From assembly GCA_029747015.1 (NCBI GenBank), contig JAKOGI010000436.1, positions 318,501 through 382,500 of the forward strand: a stretch of 64,000 nt of DNA. Direction: 5' to 3'. The notes below the pieces were generated by a model, which had not been told where the DNA came from, searched no databases, and saw only the letters and a program-made list of their open reading frames with translations. How positions within the stretch are numbered: the first letter of the stretch is position 1; every line of letters starts with the position of its first letter. This DNA is from Carnegiea gigantea (taxonomy: Eukaryota; Streptophyta; Magnoliopsida; Caryophyllales; Cactaceae). Position numbers and translations under genes: made by a program. Positions 23,450 to 35,172 of this stretch are shown here, one piece after another.

Positions 23450-26400
23450 TGTAACTCCCTAAATTAAACATATTTCACTGTTTATATTCTCTTTAATAAA
23501 TTACTCAATTGTAATCTGATAAATCTAATGATAGGGGCGTTACCGCCGTCCCAAAGGACAAGGCTTGAAGTATGTGTCCTCGAATAACATAGTTAAGCAT
23601 AACCTCAACCATTCACACTCACACATGATCATCCATTCACAATCAAGTGTTAGCCAATGTAAGGTTTATAAATCATAGTAAGATAATTCACCATGTAATC
23701 TACATCCTCATACACCAAAAAATTCAAAATACAGCTTTAAAGTATGCATATATTGTATCACCGCTGATTCATACAGATTTCTTGCTCAACTTATTCTCTT
23801 CCGCTGCTTTGCTAGCATGAGGGCAATTCTCTAAGCATTTGCCTAAAACAAAACATGAAAAATATTTCGAACTGTAAGCCGAAGCTCAGTACATGCATTC
23901 CTGAATTGTTAAATGGTCATTGAAACACTGATTGGGCCCAATTTGTAATTCATTTAAGGTTAAAACTGGGAATGAGATGAATATAAAACTGCATTGCTAA
24001 TTATTATCTGATAGTGGACCCCTTGATACTGTTACGATCTATGGATCTATGGATAGGTGTACACCTGCTAAGCTGATCGGAGATCGGGCCTGAAGCCGCG
24101 CGGTAACTGAAGGGCGAATGCCCTATAGATGATAACTGACGGGGTCAATAATTAACTGATAAATCACTGTGCAAATTGATTCATTGAGGTACTTACCAAA
24201 ACATGATAACGTTGATAAATACATTGTGATTTCTAAATATATAGGTAATGGACGTACCTGAAGTCTTTAAAATGATATTTCACTTGATAATACGTATGCA
24301 CAAAGAAAAATGATAAACTAGGCCCCGATTCTGCTAAAGAAATGTAATTATAGGTAAATGCAGTTAGTAAACAATATTCACACCCATAATTTGTAACTTT
24401 AATGGAAATTGATCAATCAAGAAGACTTTTACAATCCCAATAATCCAATATCAGGCAAATTAAACCAAAATGAACTGAATCAGTTAGGGTTATTGAACTT
24501 GAAATATAATAAATTGAAGCAAAATAGACCAAATGGAAATGATTGATGTGATAATGAAAAGATTTAAATTGATATAAATGAAATATGGATTTCTGATATT
24601 TCTGAAATGGATAATGGAAAGTGTGATGCTTCTAAAATGGATAATAGAATGGTTAATACCTCTGAAATGGATAATAGAAGGTTCAAGGCCATGAGGGGTG
24701 TTGTGAGGTTCATAAAAGTTCAAATAACCTTAATTGATCCAATAGACACTAATTTGAGTCATTACTGTGCCCACTTCTCAAATTTCATTTTCATGCTCAC
24801 TTAACTCGGTTTTCAAACCCAAGTAAGCGTCTATACATAATCAAACTTGTTGAAATTACTACACTTTGTAATTTACTTGCAATATCCATAATTATATAGA
24901 AACTTCTGAAAATATTTCCAAATGCCACGATTTCTGTATTAACTCATGTTACCGTTTGATGGTCTACATTAGAAAATCCATATCTTTCACTCCCGACCTC
25001 CAAATAAGATGTAAAACCCCAATATGAAAAGCTCATAATATCCAATAAAACTTTTATTTAGGACACAAAGCATGATTTGCATAGTAATGTCCCTAAACTT
25101 AGGGTAGAACACAGACATACATAATTTCAGTTCAATCTGCGCAGTCGTAGCAAAACCACCATAACTTTTTCCACAGACCTCGGATTAAGGTGATTCAAAA
25201 TGAATGTGAAATCTAAATCATTGATCTATCCACAAACCAAAAATCATAAATTTTCAATAAGCCAACCAATACCAGTTGTTTCGTACATTCCACTGTTCAA
25301 AACTGCTCCCAGTTTCGATGTATTCTGCGCAGTCTTCATTAAAGTGGCCATAACTTTGTCTACGCAATTGAAAACTGAGTAATTCCAAAACCTATTGAAA
25401 TTTAACTCATTGAGCTATCAACCCACTAAAAATCATAATTTTTTTTTGTGTTAAGCATTACCAGTGTTTTCCCAAACAGACCCCTATTTTAGGCCTGTTT
25501 CCTAGCTCTAACTCACATATTGTGAATCTTTGCTTAACATAACCACCCACTAAATCACTATTTAACTCATCTAAATCAGTATAAACATCTTGATATTCAT
25601 TACCAATACCAAAGATCACAAAACCTCATTTAAAACAATCAAAATCGATCATCACAACCTAAACTTGCATGATCATGAACAACTTCAATCATTAATCACT
25701 TTCAAGTATAATCAACAACCAAACATCAAAATAACACTTGTTTCCATATAAACAACATGATCAATCACCAAAAATAAGAATCAAAATGCAAAATATAATC
25801 AAAACAACAAGATAGGGGGAGGACATTACTCACTTTGTACTTGAAAAAGGAGGTGTGAATGATGTTTGAAGAGTGTGGGGATGTGGATGGTGGTTGGGGG
25901 GATGATCTGGTGGTTGTCCTGGTGGCTGGACTGGTGGTTGTTGGTGGCTAAAATAGGGTAGAAAGGAGGCAACAGGGGCTGGCCGTGTAGGAGCAGAAAA
26001 ATGGAGAGAGAAAGATGCTTTGATGCTTTGTGAGTTCTTTTACTTGGTTGAAAATGAAGCAACTTACTTGGCTGACAATTAAGCACCAAAAAAATTAGCT
26101 TTTGCTAATGACAATTAAGGCTTAATGATGGTAATTAGATAAGCAAATGGGTTAGGAACCTGTTGGGCCAAAATTGGGCTTAAATGTGCTTGGGCCTGTA
26201 AGAAAATTAAACCGTACGCGATTAAATTTTCCGTAGCTCGAAATTAAATTTTTGAAATGTCATGAAAAATAATTTAATCTTTTAATCCATAATTATCGAA
26301 GCCTAATATCAATTTCTCCGAAAAATTATTTTCGATAAATGAAACTCGAATTGCAAAGTAGAGCCCCAAATGAATTCTTCCAACCGGGATGATTAAATGA

Positions 26401-26474
26401 GATAAATAAATGTGAAAAATTAAGAACATGGCTTAATTAAATAAATAAACATGACTTAGGGTGGAGCTATTGCA
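23450..26474 (-). repeat. Tekay array, right (5') LTR
   Basis: 3025 bp. Minus strand starts TGCAATAGC at 26474 (TGTAATAGC in the other copies) and ends GGAGTTACA at 23450, next to the primer site. It is uninterrupted and so shows the pre-insertion form of the middle LTR. The bases to its right (ATACC, 26475-26479) should be one copy of the target duplication. Confidence 0.88.
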
Positions 26475-27110
26475 ATACCAACATGAACGGTGTCTCTTCT
26501 GTTGTCATCTGCTTGGTTGTCCGCAGCGACCACAGGATGCCACGTAACTCGTCGACCAATTTGCCCTTTGCCCCGTCTAGCTTCTTCTGTAAGCCACAAA
26601 GGATAACTTTGTTGGCAGCCTCGGCCTTGCTGTTGGTCTGGGGATGAGCGACGGCAGTGAACCATGCTTGGCACCCCAGGGTGCTAAGGTAATCTGTGAC
26701 TTTGGCCGTATCGAACTGTCACCCGTTATCAAAGACCATTGTGCAAGAGATGCCAAAGCGGGTGATGATATTCTTCCAAATAAACTTTCAAACCTCGGCG
26801 AGTATGGAGGCGACAGCCATAGCTTCGACCCACTTGGTAAAGTAATCCACCGCAACAAAAACGTACTTGCGCTGACTCGAGGCTTTGAGGAAAGGTCCAA
26901 GTATGTCCATGCCCCAAGTTGCAAATGTTAAGGGGCTGACAATGGGCGCTAGGGGCGTGTTGGGCAGTCGTTAGATAGGAGCAAACTTCTGACACTTGTC
27001 GCAGGTGCAAACCAAGTTCATTGCGTCTTCTTGCAGGGAAGCGAGTAATAGCCGGTGCGTATGGCTGTAACTACAAGGGCGCGGCCCCCGATGTGGGAAC
27101 TACACACCCC
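26475..27110 (-). pseudogene. pol: Integrase, truncated, Tat/Retand-like
   Basis: Minus-strand reading shows a zinc-binding CTCDKCQKFAP stretch and then the catalytic core: TWGMDILGPF, FVAVDYFTKWVEA, a degenerate VFDNGxQF region, AVAHPQTNSKAEAANKVIL and ELRGILWSLRTT, ending at ETPFMLV exactly at 26475. Catalytic positions D, D and E can be traced, with the usual NGQxE changed to NSKAE. The C-terminal domain is cut off by the Tekay array. Frameshifts are present. Confidence 0.78.
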
Positions 27111-27399
27111 TTCGTGCAATTCCTCCAGTATCTTCATCCCCATCTCCCGGGTTACGCACCATAGAAGCGGTCGGGCAAAAGATCACTTATATAGGATTAC
27201 GTCGTATAGTATGAACCAATTTGCCCATCATTTTACGCATTCGACCTCCTTCAAGTCCGGGGGGCAGCATGCCGTCAGACAAATATGCGCGTATGGGGTC
27301 CAACTACATTGAGCTCCTATCCAACCAAAGCACTTCATGAGGGTCAATACTTCGCTCCATCAAAGTCTCCCATTATATATGTTTGGCTTCCCGTCTTTA

Positions 27400-28420
27400 G
27401 AGGAACTGGCCAGCTTGGACAGTGCGTCGGCTTGCTGATTCTCTGACTGCAGTATGTGGGTTATTAAGAAGTGCTTCAATAGCTTGGTGGCCTCGCGTAC
27501 TCGCCGGAGGTAGGCTGCCATAGTATCGTCCTTTACTTCGTATTTTCCATTGAGTTAGCTAACTACGAGCTGAGAGTCCAAAAACGCCTGAACTGACTAT
27601 GCCACTACGGTATAGCACAACTCCACTCCTACTATCAAGGCCTCGTATTCAGCCTCGTTGTTCGATGCCTTGAATATGAACTTCAAGGCGTGCTCATGCC
27701 GTTCTCCATGAGGACTTTCAATAATCAGGCCAGCGCCACTCTCATCCTTGGTGGATTGGTCGTCCACGTAGAGGTTCCAAGAAAGGGGAGGCGAGTTAGT
27801 ATCCATATGTGTGTTGGCACTTTCAGTTAGGAAATCAGCTAGGGCCTAGGCTTTAATGGCCCGCCGTGCCTCGAAGATGAGGTCGTCTTGGGACAGCTCC
27901 ACCGCCCATTTTAAGAGTTGTCCAGAAGTTTCCAGACGCTAGAGGACGTTCTTCAAGGGCTGGTCCATAGGGACAGTCACCTTGTGCGCTTTGAAGTAAG
28001 GCCGCATCTTCCGGCTGGCCATTACGAGTGCGTATGCAAACTTCTCAATTTTCTAGCCCGGCCAGGGCGTGGCTGACGTAGTACACTGGGATCTGTTCTT
28101 TGATTCTCTCCACTACCAGTACCGTGCTTATGGCTTGTTCGGAGACACCTAGCTAGAGTAGGAGTGTTTCCCTGGGAAGGGGACCCGCTATCTTAGGCAA
28201 AGGAGCCAAGTAAGCCTTGAGTGCCTAGAAGGCTTCATCAGCTTCTTCGTCCCATACAAAATACGCGCACCTTCACAGGACGCGAAAAAAGGGTTGGCAT
28301 TTATCGGCGGATCTGGACATGAACCATCCTTGGGCCGCGATGCACCCTGTTAGTCTTTGGACTTAATATTGCGCAGCGAGTTCATATCTAGTATTGCTTG
28401 AATCTTATCCAGATTAGGCT
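27400..28420 (-). pseudogene. pol: RNase H and additional RNase H region, Tat/Retand-like
   Basis: Decayed connection and first RNase H region, with KIEKFAYALVMASRKMRPYF and SGQLLKWAVELSQ. This is followed by a second RNase H-like domain best seen at 27597-27806: WNLYVDDQSTKDESGAGLII, ASNNEAEYEALIVGVEL. Further left it continues with SQLVVS and ENQQADALSKLAS. The second domain placed between RT-RNase H and integrase is typical of the Tat branch. Several stops. Confidence 0.7.
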
Positions 28421-29257
28421 CTATCTGCAGCTGCTGATCATGAACCCAAGGAACTTTCCTGAATGGACCCCAAACACACACTTCTTCAGATTAAGCTTCA
28501 TGCCAAATGCCCGAAGGATGTCGAAGGTTTTCTGCAAATCTTGGCCGTGCTCCGCATTGAGCATGCTCTTCAGTATCATGTCGTCCACGTAAACCTCCAT
28601 GGTTCGACCGATGAGGGGCTCGAATAACTTGCTCACCAAACGCTGATACGTGGGCCCTATGTTTTTTAATTCGAAGGGCATTACCTTGCAGCAATGCAAG
28701 CCTCAGTCGGTTATGAACGTGGTCTTCTCTTGGTCGTCAGGACATAGGGGTATCTGGTGGTATCCGGAGAAAGCATCCATGAAGCTCAGTAGGGCATGCT
28801 TAGCCATGGCGTCCACCAGTTTGTCTATCTTTGGGAGGGGGTAGCTGTCCTTTGGGCATGCCTTGTTTAAGTATGTGAAATCCACACACATCCTCCAAGT
28901 CCAATTAGGCTTCTTCAATGGGACGACATTCAAGATCCATTCGGGATACTGGCATTTCCTAATAAAACCTGCTTCAATTAGCTTCTGCACTTCTGCAGTT
29001 GCCATCACGGCCCTCTCCGAACCCATGTGTCGTTTCTTCTGGATGACTGGTTTATAAACGGGATCCACATTTAACTTGTGTTCCATGATGGTAGGATTGA
29101 TACCGGCCATCTCCTCGAGGCCAAAGGCGAAGACATCTCGGTACTCTTGTAAAAAGGTGACCAAGGAGTAACGCGTAGAAGCTTCCATCTCTCGACCCAA
29201 CTGGGCCGCGTGATCGGGATGCTCCTTGTCCAATGGGATTTGTTCAGTGCCACCCAC
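28421..29257 (-). pseudogene. pol: Reverse transcriptase, Tat/Retand-like, one break
   Basis: Two open stretches (28703-29257 and 28421-28699) separated by a single stop. Motifs in order: FLQEYRDVFAFGLEEMAGIN, VQKLIEAGFIRKCQYPEWI, NWTWRMCVDFTYLNKACPKD, FMDAFSGYHQIPLCPDDQEK, MPFELKNIGPTYQRLVSKLF, and the catalytic EVYVDDMILKS (YVDD near 28580-28591) followed by LNLKKCVFGV. The catalytic aspartates are intact, so this is the best-preserved polymerase core in the window, although the element is cut downstream. Confidence 0.85.
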
Positions 29258-29417
29258 GGCCTCTGAGTGAGGTCATTCGTGTACAGCCGAGGTTAGCAGC
29301 TTCAGCATCAGGAGGGAGAGGTGCAAGCCGCAGCTTTTTGTCCGACGGTGAAGGTCCAGCGGGCCCACGCTCGACCGCCCATTCTACCAGGGGCCGAATG
29401 CTAAGAAGGTAGCAATC

Positions 29418-29846
29418 TCAGGCCGTTCCCTGGTCCCCTTGCATCTTGCCACCATCTTCTTCATCAGCTTCAAACTGAAGCTGGAGCAAGTATGGGATGA
29501 TAACAGCCTTTACTTTGTGTAGGATTGGCCGCCCTAGGATAATGTTGTAGGTCGTGGGGACGTCAACAACCAAGAAGTCTACCTCCAAACTTCTTGCTTT
29601 AACCTTGTCTCCAAAGCGCAAGGGGAGACGGATTATTCCTGTAGGGTTCACCTCTTGCCCCCCGAAACCCAAGATGGAGTGTACCAACAGAACGATCTCC
29701 CTCCCTGGGTACTTCAGCTTCCTTAAGTAGTCCCCAATGATGGTGTCCACGGAGCTCCCGGTGTCTATGAGAATCCTCCGTACAATGGCGCTAGCCACTT
29801 TCATCTCCAAGACCAGTGGGTCATTGTGGGGGGAGGTAAAGCGCAA
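29418..29846 (-). pseudogene. pol: Aspartic protease, Tat/Retand-like
   Basis: 142-residue open stretch with active site RRILIDTGSSVDTI, a flap region with GFGGQEVNPTGII, and DVPTTYNIILGRPILHKVKA, which is the usual YNxILGRPxLxxxxA motif of plant gypsy proteases. Intact in itself but part of a defective element. Confidence 0.82.
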
Positions 29847-29900
29847 ACCTTCCCCCCTCCCCCGAACACCATTGTGGGCACTGTGACTTGACTCCTCTAT

Positions 29901-31640
29901 TCAGCTGTGAGAACCTGCTGTGCTCCTCGAAGTTGAGCTTTCCAGGCGGACCGAGTGATGCCTTCCCCATATCCACTGGCAATAGTGGCTACTATTTTGG
30001 TGGAGCATTCTTCGTCTCGGCAGTTCATGAAGGGCCTTATATGCCAGTTCATGAATGACCTTTCTCAGCTCCCGGCACTCCGCAATCATGTGCCCATTCT
30101 GCTTATAGAATTCACAATACTTCCGCGTATTGTAGGATTTCGGTGTCGAGGTTATCGAGGGTGGTCTTTTCAGCATGGGGTGCTTCTTCACCTGGATGAG
30201 GATGCTTCTGGGATCCATAGTAAATCGGGGATCAACAACCTCGAGCTGTGGCCTCCTATTTGCTCAGCTAGGGTTCCTGTCGACGGGAACCTTAGCTTTC
30301 TTGGGAGCGTCCGTACTTTCAGTGCAGATCTCGGTGACACGGATGAAGTCGGCAGCTTTCCTCAATGCCTCCGCTAGAGTGGTCTCCTTCTGCTCAGCCA
30401 AAGAAAACTTAAACCGTCCACTCTTTAGGCCGCTCAGAAATGAGGTATATGCCACCCCGTCCTCCAGGTTAGGAATTAAGACCGCCTCATGATGAAAGTG
30501 CTTGACGAAGTCTGCTAGGGACGCCTGCGGTCTGTGCTTAATCTTGGAGAGGTGGATGCTTGTCCGGCTCTCCTTGTGGCTAGAGATGAACTGGCTAACA
30601 AACCTATCAGCCAGGTCCTAGAAACACGAGACACTTTCCAGTGCCAAACCGTTGAACCAGGACTGTGCTACCCCCTTAAGGGTAGCGAGAAAGAATCAGC
30701 AGTATACGGCATTGTCTACGTCATAGACGTACATTTATGCCTTGTACACCCCTAGGTGCTCCTCTGGGTCAGTGCTCCCATCATATAGGTCCACGGTAGG
30801 CATCTTCACTTTCCCGTAGTGCGGAGCATTGATGATCTCTCCGCTAAACAGGGTGGAAAAAGGAACGGGCCCTGTCCGGGCGGCCGTGCCGGAAACCTTA
30901 ATGGGAGTCTCCCAGTTCCTTTCTACCTCCACCACCAATGTACTTTTTCGGGTAGAACCGGCTCTTGGGGATCCGGACAGAGTTCGGTCGTGCTGGCGAG
31001 ACCGCTGATCGCGCCTGTCTCGAGGGGGACTGTGACTGCGTGCGCGGTTGGGGCAATGCTCAAGGGTTTGCTGCCATCCTGAAGGTTCCCCTCGAGGTCT
31101 CAAGATTTGCTCCTGCTCCTCGAACTAGGCAGTTCATCGGGAGTGTGATGCATACGGTGTTGAGGCTGTAGTGGACTTTGCTGGCCGTCGCTGGCTAGGG
31201 CGACAGCTGTGTAGGGCATCTGCCTCAATGGACCGATCGCGGTTCTCATCCCGCGATCCGCCATTTCTATCAGCGTGAGGGGCCTCTTTCATTCCATCGC
31301 TGTGGCGATGAGATACCCCGGGGCATGCCTATGGGAGGGCTCGTAGCCCGTGGTGGCCATGTAATCAAAGCGGGCAGAGGCCTCGCGGAGCTCGCGGCCT
31401 CCACTGCTTTCTTCACTTGCTCAAATACTTGCTGCATAATGGTGTTAGTCATGGTGTACATGAAGTTCTTGAGTGCGTCCACTATGACGTAAGCCTCCCG
31501 CTCAATCGGGCACTGGCCGACCGAACGGAGATCTGCCCGGAAGCTCTCCGATCCGTCCTAGGCCTCGGGGGCACAGGGGCTTCTGTTGCGGGCATTTTAT
31601 CTCTGCTGGCCCGTGCTCGTGTAGCCTCACTGACTACCAT
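29901..31640 (-). pseudogene. gag: Gag, Tat/Retand-like, fragmented
   Basis: Likely start ATG at 31640 (MVVSEATRARASRDK), soon after the primer site. Later pieces include MDALKNFMYTMTNTIMQQV, MPTVDLYDGSTDPEEHLGVY (capsid start, normally DGTTDPExHL), LSGLKSGRFKFSLAEQKETT, and a single zinc-knuckle-like CEFYKQNGHMIAECRELRKV. Several frameshifts separate them. Arginine- and serine-rich stretches lie upstream of the capsid, as in relatives. Confidence 0.72.
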
Positions 31641-31660
31641 CGTTTACCGTTCTCTCTCTA

Positions 31661-31674
31661 CACAAACAGTGCCA
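31661..31674 (-). other. Primer binding site, Tat/Retand-like
   Basis: Minus strand reads TGGCACTGTTTGTG, resembling the TGGCGCCGTCTGTG primer site common in Tat elements. It lies about ten bases from the proposed LTR end. Confidence 0.6.
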
Positions 31675-31684
31675 AATCTATTTC

Positions 31685-32120
31685 TGGAACTTCCGAGTGT
31701 TGCTGAGGATGACGTGGGACGAGAGAGGGGGCTTAAGTGATGGCACATGCAGATCAGCTGACGATCCTCTCCTTGGGTGCCGAACCTGCAAAAAAGGCAC
31801 TCCCGAGTTGTGGTCCGGGGAACGCATCTCCGACATTCAAGTTAAAGGAGGGTCCCAGTGAAAGATAAAAGCAGTAAAGAGAGAGAATGTAAGGAGTACA
31901 GGAAATCGCACCAGAGAACGAACCCTCTTTTTGAGGTAGGTCGGTGGATATTTATAGTCCCCTGTAGCGAAGGGTAAAATGGTAATTTCACTATGGGGGT
32001 ACTCTTAATGGGCTGTTAATCAGTTTGCTCCCTTAGGCCCTTGAGTGAGGCCCCGGCGATCCCGTCGGGGCCTGCTGTGCCTAATTGGGCCTACCCCACA
32101 ATCGGGCATTTGGGGGCCCA
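31685..32120 (-). repeat. Tat/Retand-like 5' LTR
   Basis: About 436 bp, minus strand from TGGGCCCCC (32120) to TTCCA (31685). It contains TATAAATA at about 31949-31956, then a CT-rich leader, as expected for U3/R/U5. Exact ends are inferred because the second LTR is outside the window. Confidence 0.55.
31949..31956 (-). promoter_or_regulatory. TATA box in the Tat/Retand-like LTR
   Basis: Minus strand CTATAAATATCC, followed 50-90 bases downstream by a CT-rich stretch, a usual plant LTR core promoter layout. Confidence 0.5.
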
Positions 32121-34456
32121 TCTAAAAAATCGTGTTTTCTGGATCATAAAGAATATCCAATATGTTCATGAATGTTTGATTCCGTTTTTGAGCCGGTATT
32201 CAGATAAATTGGAAGTTCACAAGAAGATGGTGGATTGATGAAGTTGATTGAGACTAATTGGGCTGAAATTGAGAGGATTTTGAGGATAATTTGTGGGCAG
32301 TGTTGTGAGGAGGGAGTTCAGGTTTGTATGTGTTTAATCGATTTCATTGTGAATGATTTAGATGTGTGTATTTGATGTCGTATTTGGATGTCCAATATGT
32401 GTTATGTTTTATGCCACTAAATGTCAGATTACGCTGTGACATTTATAATACTCATTGTGAGACATAGTCTGTTCGTCGTTTCTCGGCTGTTCGTCATGAC
32501 TTAGGGTCTTAGTTTATTGTTGTACCTTGAATCGAGAGCGATGAATAGGTTCACTGAACCGTTCAGCTGAGTTATCAGTTGGTTGAACCATCGATCGCAA
32601 CTTTAAAACGTATCTCTTTGAATTAGTAAAGTGATATGTAAAGTTTGCCAGTTTGTTTAAATGCTACACCCATTTAAAACTTGAAATGAATTTTCCAAAC
32701 GTGAAGTATGTGGTGGTTTTGCAGAACCTAGCTGCTAAAGTTCTTTAAGTGAAACTAATTACGAGTACGTGGCAAACTGGTGGCTTTTAAACGTTTTTTC
32801 ATAACCTTTTATATGAAACTGGAAGCTTACTTGGTCGTTCATTCGTTTAAAAGCGTACTTTGCCAAAATGAGTTGTTAAAGTTCTAGAAAGGGATTCTAT
32901 TTGTGAAAGTTGTGTTTATGTGAAAATACTTTGTTGCTGAGAAAATAAAAATAAAAAGGGCTTGCATTATAGTCGGGTTCCAAAGAACTGTGTGGCCTAT
33001 GCATTCTAGGCCCAAGGGATTCCCGATGTGTACCGAGTTTCTAGAGGTTAACCTTTGCCTTGCAGGTAAAGTGTATTATAGATGTTAGTGTATCTTGGGA
33101 ACCTGAGTGTCTAACGGGTATGCGTCTCACTCGTATTGAGAAAGAACTAATGATTAGCAGCCAAGAAAATGAATTTTAATTCATTAAGTGAAGTTTTGTG
33201 AATTTCTATGGGTTTTGACCCCTAAATAGTGTTTTAAAAGCATTTTAGTTTCATTCTACTAAAAGTTGTAGAAAGTGAGTTCTTACTTTTTATGAGTTGA
33301 AAAACCCTCATTCAGGACTATACTAGCGCAAATGTTTAAAAATGTCTGTGTACTCCTTAAAAGAGCTTTTGTTGAATTCTAAATGGCCTTCCCCTGAATA
33401 AAGATTGTTCTTATAAGTGTTTACTTTGGTTTATGTAAATGTTCTTGCCTTTTTACTCACTAAATCCCATTTTCTTACTAAAAGAACTCCAGTTGATAAC
33501 TTAACTCCACTAAACTCCTTGATGTCAAGTGTTTATGTACAAATCGAACGGCCTGCTATCCTCGATGCTTAGGTCTTAGCATGAATCGGCTTGTTGTTGG
33601 GGCATGCATGCCTATGATGTGATATTAAGTAAGTGTATTGTGTGGCTATCATGGCTAAGATACAAGGGACGTAAGTCAGTCAAAATTAAGGCTTTTGGTG
33701 CATTGGACTAAAGAAGGAGGGGATGACATTTGAATTTGGAGGGTTATTATCATATTGTTGGATATGAATGGCCTTGTGTGTTTATTATTGATATTCAATT
33801 TATGCGTGAATGCTACTTAACGTATTATATGCAACTGTTTTGTTTTCTTGGGGTTGAGGATCATTCACTGAGCATATCTATTCCCCTTTTCCCCAGGTTC
33901 TTGAAAATACAAGTAGAAACCGGTTCACGTAAACCGAGCTGGAATCTCCCTCTTTGCTTTAGAAAAGAGTTACATGTATATCTATGTAGGTTTATGAGTT
34001 TAATAATGTAACGTGATGTATTCATTAATGCGTGAGCATATGTAAGTTAATTACAAGTTTACAACAGTTCAGGTGTTGCATATTGACTAGCAGTCGCCCT
34101 GAATTGCCTTGTGGGCTAACCATCTGAATAGTCAATTGTCTTGTCAGTTTTTCTTAATTTTTTTTGGGATGTAAACCCCAATGTTCCAGATGTGTGATCC
34201 ATTGAGGTATGCCTCTTATTTCTCTCTTTCATTGAACTTTATACTTGGTGTACTGCGGGTGTGTAGCCCGTAGAGTTGTGGTCTCCAATGTGTAGCCCTC
34301 GAGCTGGTTTGGATATCTTTTATGCTTTATGATTGAAAGGAACCAATGTAAGGGTTGAAGCCTAGATTATAGTTAGTTTTTAGAAAAAATTCTGTCCGTG
34401 TCGCTCCAGAATTTAAGAAATCACTAATACCTCTAGCCCTAGATGTAGGGGTGTTA
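32121..34456 (+). repeat. Tekay-like LTR, 3' part only
   Basis: Ends AGGGGTGTTACA at about 34456. It shares landmarks in the same order with the LARD LTR at 54880-56836: GAGGATTTTGAGG with GTGTTGTGAGGAGGGAG, the CACTGAGCATATC...TTTCCCCAGGTT phrase followed by an ACAAGTAGAAACC block, TTGGGATGTAAACCCCA, and the CGTGTCGCTCCAGAATTTAAG ending. No primer site follows, so it is a solo or truncated LTR. Its 5' part was probably separated by the Tat/Retand-like insertion. Confidence 0.7.
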
Positions 34457-35127
34457 CACTCAGGCTACACAAGCTTTTGCAATTTTAGTGATTGAGACAT
34501 GATGTATTAGGATAATATATAGAATGTTGATAATTGAAAAGTACAAAACCCTCCATAAAATTTGTTTATTGAACATGTCGAAACATAAAACCCTAAATTA
34601 GAAGGGCTAACTTTGGGAAAAAAACTAACAAAAAGAAACAAAATAGAAATTAAGCAATTCAACACCTTTCTTTTGTTGTTGCTTTTCTAATTGTTTATCC
34701 ATGGCTTTATGCGCAACATTTTCCATTTTCATGGCCTTCCTCCTGATTTATGTCCATTTTCTATCACCAAAGCAAGTAGCATTTTGAGTTTGAAGGAGAT
34801 AGATCTTGATAGAGGGGTTGAAATTTGTTATGCTTGCACCTTGATTTGTTCATTAGCTGGATGTTGAATTTGCTTGGAAAACAAGAAGACGCAGAATACG
34901 AGGAGAAGGAGCATCAGTGAAGAGAGAGAAAGTAAGAGATTGCGTCCAAGTGGTTTTTTACGATTGTCCTACTTTACTTGAATTTTTAAAAACAAAAAAC
35001 AAAAAAATTTGCTACAGCTTGTAATTATTTTGCCAGGTGGATGTGGGAGTATAAACTCGTAGATGCATGGTATGTATATTGCAACAACAACTTCTAATGT
35101 TGGTCCCGCTTTCGCAGGATCTAGGCA

Positions 35128-35172
<45 letters not shown>

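Larger units (their letters stand above)
26475..32120 (-). mobile_element. Tat/Retand-like Ty3/gypsy element, 3' part removed by the Tekay insertion
   Basis: GC-richer than its neighbours. On the minus strand, from right to left: a short LTR (about 31685-32120), a primer site of the TGGCRCYGT type, gag, protease, reverse transcriptase, RNase H with a second RNase H-like domain before integrase, and integrase. Integrase is cut at 26475 where the Tekay LTR starts. The extra RNase H and the CEFxKQNGHxxxEC gag motif fit the Tat/Ogre/Retand branch. The rest of integrase and the 3' LTR should lie left of the window, beyond the left Tekay LTR. Confidence 0.8.

Noticed and set aside
26644..31740. Plus-strand frames of 60-140 residues across the GC-rich region
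   Set aside because: Antisense to gag-pol of the Tat/Retand-like element; the minus strand carries the conserved motifs.
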